A stretch of 64,000 bases of DNA from Spinacia oleracea (Eukaryota > Streptophyta > Magnoliopsida > Caryophyllales > Amaranthaceae), in NCBI RefSeq assembly GCF_020520425.1, contig NC_079490.1, positions 40,866,723-40,930,722 of the forward strand, written 5' to 3'. A model generated the notes under the pieces. The model made no database searches and was not told the origin of the DNA. It saw nothing but the letters and a program-made list of their open reading frames with translations. This document shows positions 55,707 to 64,000 of the stretch, piece by piece. Every line of letters begins with the position of its first letter. Position 1 is the stretch's first letter. The position numbers were made by a program, and so were the translations under genes.

Positions 55707-56098
55707 TGTTGGTTATTCCTCCTAATTTGGGGAAAATATAATTAGTAAAGAAAAAGAAAAAGAAAAGGAGAGAAAAAGAAGGCGAGGAGTTAGAAAGCAA
55801 GAAACATTTATTGGCAAATTATTATGCGATAATTTGCGTCATTAGTTTCTTAGTAATAGGTTGGTTATAAATATGTAATCATATTGATAGTTAAATTTAT
55901 TCAGACATATAACATTGTAACATAATTCATATATAGAGAAACACGTTACATTTTTTAGAGTATACCATCGAATATTAGTTTATATTTTATAAATACTTTG
56001 TGAGTTATTTTATTATAATTGTTAGCCTATTTTGTTTATACACGAAAGGGAAAACGAATATTATTTCGCTGCAAGATTATTTGTAATCTTTCCCGACA
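55707..56098 (+). repeat. 3' LTR of the Tork-like copia
   Basis: 392 bp, same ends as the 5' LTR. A purine tract (GGAAGGGGGAGATT) lies immediately upstream at 55693-55706. Confidence 0.9.
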
Positions 56099-57400
56099 TG
56101 ACTGACTATCACAAGACACACGCATACCTTGGTTGTGCTCCACACCTAAATCTCTAAGTAGTTTCTTTAACCACTTTAACTCACATGTCAATGCCGCGAT
56201 CGAACGATAATCTGCTTTTGCTGATGAGCGCAATACGATATGTTGTTTCTTAGTCTTCCAGGAAACTAGAGAAAGACTGAGTAACACAACCCATCCAGTT
56301 AACGAGCGACAAGTCAAAGAACAACTAGCCCAATCCGAGTCACACCATCCCTCTAGTCGCAAAGCACTGTCGGAACGTAAAAGAATGCCTTCATCCGGAC
56401 ACTTCTTTAAGTATTGCACTACTCTCAATGCTGATTCACAATGCTCCTCCTTTGGTGTATGCATAAACTGTGATAAAATGTACACAGAATATGCCAAATG
56501 TAGCCTAGTCACGACCAAGTAAATTAGACGAACTACGAGACACCTGCATTTCTCTACATCTTCCGGTTCTTTTCCCTTTGCAAGTGCTAGCTTATGATTT
56601 TGCTCCATTTGAAAATCTGGGGGCTTTACACCTAGTAAACTTGTTTCTGAAATAATATCTAGAGTATATTTCCGCTGACAGACATAAAATCCACTCTTTA
56701 CGTGCAACCTCCAGTCCTGGAAAATATTTCAGATGACCCAGATCCTTCCATTTAAAGCATTGACTTTAATATGCTTTAAAAACTATTCAATGCAAATACA
56801 TTGTTTCCTGCAATAATCATATCATCAACATATACTAGAACGCTCAATTGTAACTCTCCTTTTGTAAGGGTGAATAACGAGTAATCGGAATATGACTGTT
56901 TAAATCCATAATTTTTCAAAGCAATGGACAACTTTTCAAACCAACATTGGGGTGCTTGTTTCAATCCATACAATGATTTTTATCCTGCAAACCATGTCAG
57001 TATTATCTTTATGAAACCCAGGTGGAATTTTCATATAGATTTCCTCCTGTAAATCACCATGTAGGAAAGCATTTTGTACATCCATTTGATGCACCTCCAA
57101 ATTTTTCACTACTGCAACTGGCAAGAAAGTTCGCACTGTTGACATTTTAGCAACTGGAGCAAAAGTTTCAATATAATATGTACCTTCTACCTGATGATTG
57201 CTTAACCACATCAATCGTACCTTGTTCCGGATCAAATTTCCATCCTCATTTCTTTTCTCCGTAAACACCCACTTGCTCCCTAGTGCTTTCTTTCCCGGAG
57301 GTAATTTTTCTAGGACCCATGCCCTTCAAGTGCGTCAATCTTTGCACCCATAGCCTCTCTCCACGCTTCATGTTTCATTGCCTCTTTAAAATATTTTGGG
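56099..57400 (-). pseudogene. Reverse transcriptase and RNase H of the minus-strand copia
   Basis: On - the order is: RT start (ALGSKWVFTEK-like, about 57270), then FAPVAKMSTVRT and MDVQNAFLHGDLQEEIYM (57268-56936). After a frameshift, [16 protein letters not shown] and [11 protein letters not shown] follow (56973-56776). After another break come RNase H segments WCDSDWASC, SLTGWVV, SWKTKKQ and LRDLGVEHN (56707-56104). The catalytic YVDD is kept. Frameshifts near 56950 and 56730 make it inactive. Confidence 0.85.
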
Positions 57401-57419
57401 GTTTTTCCTTCTGTATTAG

Positions 57420-57778
57420 GCTAATGGCTGTAATAAAATTGATTATCAGACAAGTGTTATTATCTCTAAATATACTGCAAAACTTTTACTGAAAAGATAA
57501 ATAATACACAAGTGTTCACAATACTTATTGTAACTCACAACCCATACGCACCCCCAAGTACACCCAAGAATTTTTCTCTAAAAATTCTCTTAAAAGTTTC
57601 TCTCTGTTTGCTTTGTGTTTTCATTTGTTTTTGGGATGTTTTGAAATGAAAAGCAAGACATTAATTTATAGGTTTACAAAAACAATCCTGCCCACCTATT
57701 CTTTAGCAAATGCATGAACCAGTAATTTAATTTAGTTTTACTAAATTAATACTCCTTAATCCCCAACCTTTCATATTT
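57420..57778 (-). repeat. LTR-like insertion replacing integrase in the minus-strand copia
   Basis: About 350 bp with no similarity to copia pol. On - it has a TATA-like CCTATAAATTAATG (about 57660-57675) and a purine-rich leader, so it may be a solo or partial LTR. Its exact borders were not found. Confidence 0.3.
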
Positions 57779-58500
57779 TTAGCATATTAAATAAAGGCTA
57801 TTATATCTCAACATCATCCTCGTGGCCTTCCCTATTGCAATGGTTACAAAATTTGTTGGCATGATCTCGATAACCTCAGTCTTGAAAGCCATAATGCTAC
57901 CCTCACGTTGATGGCCTTCATTTACTCGCAAATCCTTAGTATTGTTCATTGATTGGTATGCTTCATCCAACGAAGGTAGAGGTGTGTGTGTGCTAGTAAT
58001 TGGGCTTGGATGGCTTCGTAAGGTTTTTCAAGCCCAATAAAAAAATAATGCAGATGATCCTCCTCTCTAATCTCCGCTACCTTCGTTGCAATCCCACATG
58101 TGCAGCCTCCACAATCACACTTAGGTGTCCTTGCATGATTCACAAGTTCCTTCATGATAATTGACAGCCTGCCATAATACCAGCCGATGTCTCATTACCT
58201 CCCTACTTGCATTCACCGAGGCTTGTTTTTAATTGCAAACACGTGTGTCGCTGACCAAGCAAAAGGCGAAGCCACAAAGCTCCACTATTATCATCCTACG
58301 GTTGATCTCAACTATTCCTCCAACGTGTGTGTGATCCATGATACCAACATAGAGTGGACAGCAATCCAATCTGCAAGTTTGTCCGAGTCTGTTGTTGGTT
58401 CTTTGATTGTTCCATCGATGAAGCCAAATTTTCTTTTCGAAATCAAAGCTACCGATGTAAACCACTCATCGTAGTTCTTGGAGCCTTGGTGTAGTTATAT
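57779..58500 (-). pseudogene. Gag of the minus-strand copia
   Basis: On - the N-terminal part (about 58490-58300) reads in broken frames NYDEWFTSVALISKRKFGFIDG and VSWITHT, matching the UBN2-type copia gag start. The middle part (58155-57946) has CDCGGCTCG and EDHLHYFFIGLEKPYEAIQAQLL, and then a tail with a frame-shifted zinc-knuckle region (to 57779). Several stops. Confidence 0.75.
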
Positions 58501-58821
58501 TTCTTGTACCATCAGATGATCCTAGATAGTATTCCTTCGCGAGTTCATCCGTCAGTGGCAGAGTTTCCTCATCATCCTCGATTTTGCGGGAAAACAAATT
58601 TGGGTCTTACCTTGCTCTGATACTATGACAAATATAACGCAAAAGACACCTATATTCTTATTAAATCAATGAATATATTACAATTCCTAACATTTCTCAA
58701 CCTAACAATTCCTAGGTATTTTAAGATAATACTAATTTTATGGTAATTCTAATATTAGGATATTACTAATTAATACTAAAGAATTCTAATATTAGGATAA
58801 TATTCCTAATATTGCTTAACA

Positions 58822-59087
58822 TGATCCAAGATAGTATTCCTTCGCGATTTCATCCTTCGGTGGCGGAGTTTCCTCATTATCCTTCGCCTCGATTTGGAGG
58901 GGAAAAAAAATTCAGGTCTTACCCTACTCTGATACCATGTTAAATTTCAGAGAAATACGAAATGCGCTTAGGCAAACCAATAAGGAGGAGGAGAGTACGA
59001 TTCACTTATAAGCCCAATGAAGGTCCACACTAAAACCAATTGGCAATAGTGGATGTAACTCCACAAGTTGATAAGGTGTTATTTACT
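58822..59087 (-). repeat. Partial second copia 5' end (LTR + primer site + gag start)
   Basis: 58822-58937 repeats the gag-leader sequence found at 58510-58625 with moderate divergence (AGATAGTATTCCTTCGCG...). A primer site TGGTATCAGAG on - lies at 58927-58937. Next to it 58938-59087 looks like a different, 150-bp LTR (TGTTAAATTTCAGAG...). It is a fragment of a second, related element fused to the first. Confidence 0.6.
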
Positions 59088-59101
59088 AATTAGGTTATGG
59101 G

Positions 59102-59935
59102 CTATGTTACTTCGACACGGCCATTTTGCCCTCGTACCCGGGTCGACCCGACGCGACAAGGATACTGGTACGGAATCCGTACCGGATCCTTGAAAGGTCA
59201 GTCGGACACGGCGGAATAAAAGGAAGAGGAAGAAGCTTTAATTTATTTATTTTTGCAATTTTCAAACCCTAATTTTCAAACCCTAGATCTATGAATTGAA
59301 GTTAAAGATTACCTAATTTCTTGTTGAAACATTGGGGCTTTTGATAGAAACGTAATTCCGAACATGGTGATATAATTTTCGTCGACCATCCACAAATTTA
59401 CTCGCCGGCGGCAATGAGAGTGTCGGCGCGCGGTAGCCTCTGGTCTGGTTGCAGACTTCCAGGAAGGGGATGAAGAAGGTGAAAGAACCCCTAGTGCAGA
59501 ATTGTCGTACAAGTTGTACAAGTGATTTTTTTTTAAAGAGAAAGTGCAGCTGTACCACAGTACAAATGAAAAGGCATCTTTTATTTATTTCTTTTTTAAT
59601 GAAGTACAGCTGTACAACATTAAATATCAAAAAGTAATCGTTTTCTTTTTTTTATTACAACGTGGTGAAGCAATAATAAGTTAAATTGTTCTTCATTTAA
59701 TTTTTAATTTTTTTACTATACCGAAAATACCCCATGAGGTATTTATGTACTCTGAATTTATGTTTATTTGATTTTTTAAGAATTATTTTTTATTTTTGTA
59801 TTTTTATATTCCATATCCCCGTACCCGTGTCTAAATTTAGGATAGGGTCCCCGTGTCTTCAAATTTTAATTTTTTCGAGTCCGACACTCGGTTCCATACC
59901 CGTGTCCGACACCCGTACCCGAGTCCGAGTAACAT
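59102..59935. mobile_element. TIR transposon (MULE-like, non-autonomous) with GGGTAC-rich ends
   Basis: Ends CTATGTTACTTCGACACGG and (right, reversed) ATGTTACTCGGACTCGGG. Flanked by the 10-bp direct repeat AGGTTATGGG (59092-59101 and 59936-59945), which in the intact LTR occurs once as AGGTTATGAG. Subterminal CCGTACCCGTGTC words occur at both ends in inverted orientation. No transposase is recognised; the 9-10-bp duplication suggests the Mutator group. Confidence 0.65.
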
Positions 59936-60129
59936 AGGTTATGGGAGGTATGTGGAGAATTTTGATAAAGCTTAGGCTTTGGAGAGTGGTGACCTCAAGT
60001 CACTAACCCTGGAAATTGATGGCCTCAAGTCACTACCTTTTGTATTATCCCATTTTGTATTCATCATCAATCAAGCAAATTATATACATTCTTCCATTAT
60101 TTTATGCTCAAAATCATCAGTTCTTTATA

Positions 60130-60834
60130 GTCAAAACCAGTTTATTGCTTGATGTTTCATACAAAGGACTGCCCCGATTTAAGTTGTTCATAACTTCCTA
60201 TCTTGTGTATCAATTCACACTTAGATCTACTAGTATTTGGAAGGGTTTCAAAGAAGTAAAAAAAAGTCTCTTGATACTCTCCACTCTAAAGAGATATCAT
60301 ACCACGGTAGTAGATATTATAATTAACTATGACTCAGAAATAATTGTTTTAATAACTTGGGATAGATTTACATCTTACGCTCCAGTTACCTTCAGCTGTA
60401 ATATCTTCCAGAGTTCCAGGGAGTGTGATTTTCAGAATTTTGAGTTGAGTTACAGGGTTGAAGAGATTTCGCATTAGCTTCGCAACACTGCCTATTTGGG
60501 GAGTTTAATTGTGGGACATACCCACACCTTTTGCTCTCTTAATTCTTCTGCAATCCCAAGTGTTACAATAGAAAAAGAACGGAGGACGTATGTTATTAAC
60601 CTACATACGAAATAGAATACTTTGTAGTTAATACTACTCTGTACTAAAAGATGAAAGTCTATCTGAAGTTAACTCCTCTATTAATCAAAGCATCAAATAT
60701 CTTCTAGGAACCCCTTTTCTTTCTTTGGGCACTATATACTACAACACGTTTGGTGGGTGGTGGTAAATGTTGAATTAGGTACTGGATTTTAGGGTATTTT
60801 GCAAGAGAAGTTCCATACGAACATCAAGAATAAA
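60130..60834. other. Unassigned stretch after the nested cluster
   Basis: Starts with the right GTCAA duplication of the gag-only element. No convincing gene or repeat; an open frame ending at 60477 begins in LTR sequence and shows no motif. Confidence 0.5.
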
Positions 60835-60855
60835 TGCAACTCAGCCACCAAACTA

Positions 60856-61795
60856 TGAAGCACGGGGACGGCTGGGTACACCCGTTTCCCGTACCGGGTA
60901 CGGGTACGGTACGGGTACGGGACGGGTACGCCCCGGATACGTCCCCAAAACGAATCCTGATTCTGGGTACGTGGGCTGAATATGGGTACGGGTGGGTACG
61001 GGGTGGGTACGCGGGTGAGTACGTATTTGGACAAAAAACCAAGTACCCAACAGCCATTAAGACCCAAATTCGAATTTTAGGGTTTATTTCCAAATCCCAA
61101 ATTTCTCTCTCACCTATTCCCTCGCCGCCGGTTCTTCCTCGCCACCGGCCAGGCGGCGCCGGCCACTGCTGGTGCGAAGCGTGAACTGCGAGAGTCTTCT
61201 ACTCTTCTTCTTGCGAGTTGCGACAGCGAATTCGGCTAGCAAAGTAGCGAACAGCCGAACACGACGACGAGGGTGGAAGTGCGATCCACCGCCGCCGCCG
61301 TCTCTCCTTGTCTCTCTCGCCGCCGGTAACTCCTGACTCGGCGAGACACTTCTCTTTTTTTTTTTTCTTTTTTTTTCTCTATTTGTTTGTTTGTGTTTGA
61401 ATGAGAAGTCTGATTTATTTTTTTGTTCTTTAGTTTGTTTATTTAGTTTCCAAATCCCAAGTTATTTTTTTGTTCGGTTAGACACTCCTGACTCGGTGAG
61501 ACAATTATTTAGTTTGTTTATTAAGTTTGTTTATTATTATTCTTCAAATTTTTTTGGACGTTTTTTTTTGTAATTATTATTTTCGTTTTTAAATAATTAA
61601 ATGTGTTTTTGGTATTTTGAACTATTTATTGTGTTTTTGGTATTTTGAACTATTTAGGTATGGATGTTTAATTTAGCTAAATTCTTGTTTTTTTTTTTAG
61701 CCGAATCCATGCCGTACCCGTTTTTGACATTTTTGATTTTGCCGTTTTCCGTCCCCGTACCCGTCCCCGTATCCGTCCCCGTACCCGTATCCGTG
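60856..61795. mobile_element. Second TIR transposon with GGGTACGG arrays at its ends
   Basis: The left end GAAGCACGGGGACGG and right end (reversed) TTGCACGGATACGGG are followed inward by arrays of GGGTACGG words: 60880-61020 on +, 61695-61795 in inverted orientation. The middle has a GC-rich CGCCGCCG stretch and T-rich sequence with a 28-bp tandem duplication (61602-61629 / 61630-61656). Flanked by an 18-bp direct repeat TGCAACTYAGCCACCAAA (60835-60852, 61794-61811). No transposase. Confidence 0.55.
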
Positions 61796-62170
61796 CAACT
61801 TAGCCACCAAATATAAGATATTTTTCATAAATTTCCAATATCACTTTAAGATGTAGTTATATTACTATGAACTTTAGTATGGAACTTTCCTTGCAAAGAT
61901 ACACAAACACTTTAACATAATCATCATTTAGCATCACATACCAAATGTGCTTTCAAAGGATACAGGTTTTTGGACTCCCGGTATACTTCTGTTTTCATTT
62001 AGCATCACATTATCTTGCATGTATATTTTGTAAAATATCCACAATGGTATGATTAAATTCTAAATCCATTTCATCATATAAGTCACAAACTTTCAAGCCA
62101 AAATTTTACAGTGAAAAGGCCATTTGATTATTTGCAAGATTATACAGTAATACATTTTGGGACTAAGGCT

Positions 62171-62210
<40 letters not shown>

Positions 62211-63309
62211 ATACAGTAATACATTCAGGAAACTGGTACTTAAGCGACCATGGAATTCATACAAACTATTCAAGGAAACACCAACAAACAACTTGGAATT
62301 TAGAAAATAGTTGTGCTAGTTAGGTTACCTAGCCAAGCTGCTACAATCTTCAGGGTCTTTACCAAAACCAAAGTTAGACATCCATATGAGCCTCTGCATC
62401 TTTCTTCAAGCACTAAAAAAAGAAAGAATTTAAAGAATAAACAAAAAGATCATACCAACAACATTTAGGTCATCAAAGAGACATTTGGCATTTAGCAACC
62501 ACAGAAAAAGATTATGTTTCTCTTACGTTAAGATAAGATACTTTCCAAGCTAAGGGTAACATCAATAGAATCTAGACTACAGCCTTCCGTACAGCACCTA
62601 CAGACTATAGCATAAAGGAAACATTAATTACTGCATTATATTCCTAAGTTTTCACCAAGAGGTTGAGATTTGAGTATAAGCCTATAGTTTCATAGAAAGG
62701 ACTAGTAATATAATGTCTTTTTATCTTTTGACCTACATTGTTGGAACCTCCTGCGATCCGCCATCAGAGAGTACCATATTAAGTTGTTCTATCTTGTACT
62801 AAAAGATAGCAATGAATCATATGTAGAGAATAAAAAAGTATTCAGATAAGTCTACAATTGACAAGATCCGTCTGTCAAGCCTTGGTTATATGAAAACAAA
62901 TTGACTTAAGTAAAGCTTGTCTACATTGTTAGTTCAGATTCCAAGTCCTATTCTAATTTGAATAGTAAAACAACAAAAGCATGATCAGGGGGAAAGGAAA
63001 CTTTGAACCTACTGATGAAGTCTATAGAATTCACCACAGTTTGCATGAAACATCAATGGATTTATGGATCTCCATTCACAAGGAATAATGACTATAGACT
63101 TGCGTTCTAGCAGCGTTTCCATGTTTTTAATACGGAGTATTAAATAAACACTTCAGTAGAAGGCTGCATACAGGGATAGCAGAAAGGTTTTAGTCAGAAT
63201 CGTGACAAGATGACAATTGGATAAATTAATCTCAATTTGTAACTGTAAGCAATAAGATGATATGAATGCATTAGATGCAATCAGATTCTCACCAACATTC
63301 ATAGCAACT
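61796..63309. other. 3' side of the PORR gene, no supported coding
   Basis: Contains a (TTG)13 microsatellite (listed). The rest may be 3' UTR or intronic sequence of the minus-strand PORR gene, but no splice structure could be supported. Confidence 0.5.
62171..62210. repeat. (TTG)n microsatellite
   Basis: About 13 perfect TTG units, flanked by the 15-bp direct repeat ATACAGTAATACATT at 62142-62156 and 62211-62225. Confidence 0.95.
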
Positions 63310-64000
63310 CTAATTGTCAGATCTCTCTAAAAGTGGAATAACCCAGTCTCCGTCTCTTGTACCTTCCACAATCTTATCAGTTTCTACACTTCTTCTGCCC
63401 GCGTTGCTTTCTTTATTAACCTTTAACTCTTTAGTATTACGCCTACCAAGCAGCATCAGGTCCAGCATTTTTCTTCGGACATCATAGAAAGGGTTGGATT
63501 CTATTAAACCACCTTTGCTATATGCCTCTCTAAGATAAACTGTCTGTGTTTCTCCTTTAGTGGAGATATAGAATATCCCGGGGTGCTTTAACAAGAGCTC
63601 ACGAAAATTAACTTCAATTCCCAAATCCTTGCGGAAATGGACAAATCTTTCGACATCCATCATTTTCTCAACTGTCAAGCTCAGAAACTCGTGTAAAACT
63701 CCCACAACTCTTTTCTCAAAACGCTCAATCCCAGCTTTGGTACGAATCCTTTTAACCTCTTTTTCATAAGGCTTCACATATGACAATCTTTGCCAATCCT
63801 TTAGCTTGTCTTTAAAACCTTTCTCTATCACAAAACCTGTAGGGAAATTTATAGGGAATGCATACTTAGTCTCAAATTCACTCAACCATTTCTCCTTGTA
63901 TTCCTTTTCCCTCCAATGTTCTACATACCCTACAGCCAAACGTTCATCTCTCTCCACTAAAGCTACCACCTCAAGATCAACCAAGTTAAAATCCTCAGCG
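63310..64000 (-). CDS. PORR-domain (plant organelle RNA recognition) protein, C-terminal part
   Basis: At least 224 codons on - ending at 63310. The frame stays open to the window edge (AEDFNLVDLEVVALVERDER), so the N-terminus with its likely mitochondrial or chloroplast transit peptide is outside. Visible PORR features: LVDLEVVALVERDERLAVG, FPINFPTGFVIEKGFK, WQRLSYVKPYE, an EKRVVGVLHEFLSLTVEK segment, HPGIFYISTKGETQTVYLRE and the end of the domain near LIESNPFYDVRRKM. The basic C-tail (RRNTKELKVNKES) is low complexity. Family members (WTF1, WTF9, RPD1 types) bind organellar group II introns and help splice them. Which member this is cannot be told from this part. A single uninterrupted exon is usual for the family. 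Confidence 0.9.
   Translation of the reverse strand, partial: AEDFNLVDLEVVALVERDERLAVGYVEHWREKEYKEKWLSEFETKYAFPINFPTGFVIEKGFKDKLKDWQRLSYVKPYEKEVKRIRTKAGIERFEKRVVGVLHEFLSLTVEKMMDVERFVHFRKDLGIEVNFRELLLKHPGIFYISTKGETQTVYLREAYSKGGLIESNPFYDVRRKMLDLMLLGRRNTKELKVNKESNAGRRSVETDKIVEGTRDGDWVIPLLERSDN

Larger units (their letters stand above)
51317..56098 (+). mobile_element. Nearly complete Ty1/copia (Tork/Tnt1-like) element, innermost layer
   Basis: 4782 bp with LTRs 51317-51721 and 55707-56098, both TGTTGG...ACA. The primer site TGGTATCAGAGC is at 51725-51736 and a purine tract AAGGGGGAGA just before the 3' LTR. Flanks are identical 5-bp TGACT at 51312-51316 and 56099-56103. The insertion target was the RNase H of the minus-strand copia. 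All four polyprotein domains are present in order but with one stop and several frameshifts. Confidence 0.93.
50886..58821 (-). mobile_element. Degraded Ty1/copia element on the minus strand (second layer)
   Basis: LTRs of about 199 bp (50886-51084) and 196 bp (58626-58821), ends TGACAAATAT...CTTAACA on +. On -, a polypurine tract GAGGGGGAATG precedes the 3' LTR (51084-51095). The primer site TATCAGAGC abuts the 5' LTR (58610-58622). It contains gag, RT and RNase H pieces in proper order and is interrupted by the + strand copia at 51317-56098. Integrase is missing. Left flank CATTA and right flank TGATC do not match. Confidence 0.82.
48465..60129 (+). mobile_element. Gag-only (TR-GAG-like) LTR element, outer layer of a nested cluster
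   Basis: The 5' LTR is 48465-48764. The 3' LTR is split into 50780-50885, 59088-59101 and 59936-60129. Flanking 5-bp duplications are identical: GTCAA at 48460-48464 and 60130-60134. The primer site TGGTATCAAAG starts at 48767. The internal region encodes only a gag-like domain (48825-49211). Near the 3' LTR a purine-bearing stretch (TTGAGAACAAGGTGGAAG) precedes the LTR start. Without the insertions the element would be only about 2.6 kb, so it is non-autonomous. Confidence 0.88.

Noticed and set aside
60016..60477. 153-codon open frame after the nested cluster
   Set aside because: It starts inside LTR sequence, crosses the element border and target duplication, and shows no motif.

Overview
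This is plant nuclear DNA, about two thirds of it layered transposable elements. The low GC content, the many introns in the genes, the Ty1/copia and Ty3/gypsy elements with initiator-Met tRNA primer sites, and the plant-only gene families (PORR protein, SUS5/6-type sucrose synthase) all point to a eudicot. The repeat style fits a Caryophyllales genome such as spinach or beet, but that is only an impression.

Three host genes can be supported. (1) A SET-domain lysine methyltransferase of the Rubisco-LSMT/SETD6-like type lies on + at 27755-36182, with six exons and a 5.4 kb second intron full of transposon debris. (2) A sucrose synthase of the SUS5/SUS6 clade lies on + at 43348-47714, with 15 exons and 889 aa. 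Its last exon encodes a C-terminal transmembrane segment. (3) The C-terminal part of a PORR-domain organelle RNA-splicing protein lies on - at 63310-64000 and runs off the window.

Layout. 1-10921 is a tandem LTR-internal-LTR-internal array of a non-coding copia-type element on the - strand, with GC-rich islands in its leader and LTRs. Its right LTR is inserted into the integrase end of a Ty3/gypsy element (10922-25730, -), which has a short LTR. That gypsy element is itself split at its protease active-site region by a large chromovirus-like (Tekay/Del type) element, 13956-24049, which carries an extra acidic ORF upstream of gag. 25731-27754 is intergenic and includes a 5 x 33 bp repeat. The SET gene follows, then a decayed hAT transposon (about 37204-40336) inserted in a LINE fragment, a copia gag relic, a Stowaway-like MITE and a 21-bp minisatellite upstream of the sucrose synthase gene. 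From 48465 to 60129 there is a four-level nest: a gag-only (TR-GAG-like) LTR element with a perfect 5-bp target duplication; in its 3' LTR a degraded - strand copia; in that copia's RNase H a nearly complete + strand Tork-like copia with perfect target duplication TGACT; and a separate TIR transposon. A second TIR transposon of similar style lies at about 60856-61795. 61796-63309 holds no recognisable gene.

No retroelement seen here has an intact gag-pol. Every pol region carries stops, frameshifts or deletions. The host genes show no operon-like relation. The most notable items are the membrane-anchored sucrose synthase with a possible intron-retention switch to a soluble form, the accessory SIM-like ORF in the chromovirus, and the GC islands in the non-coding array element.
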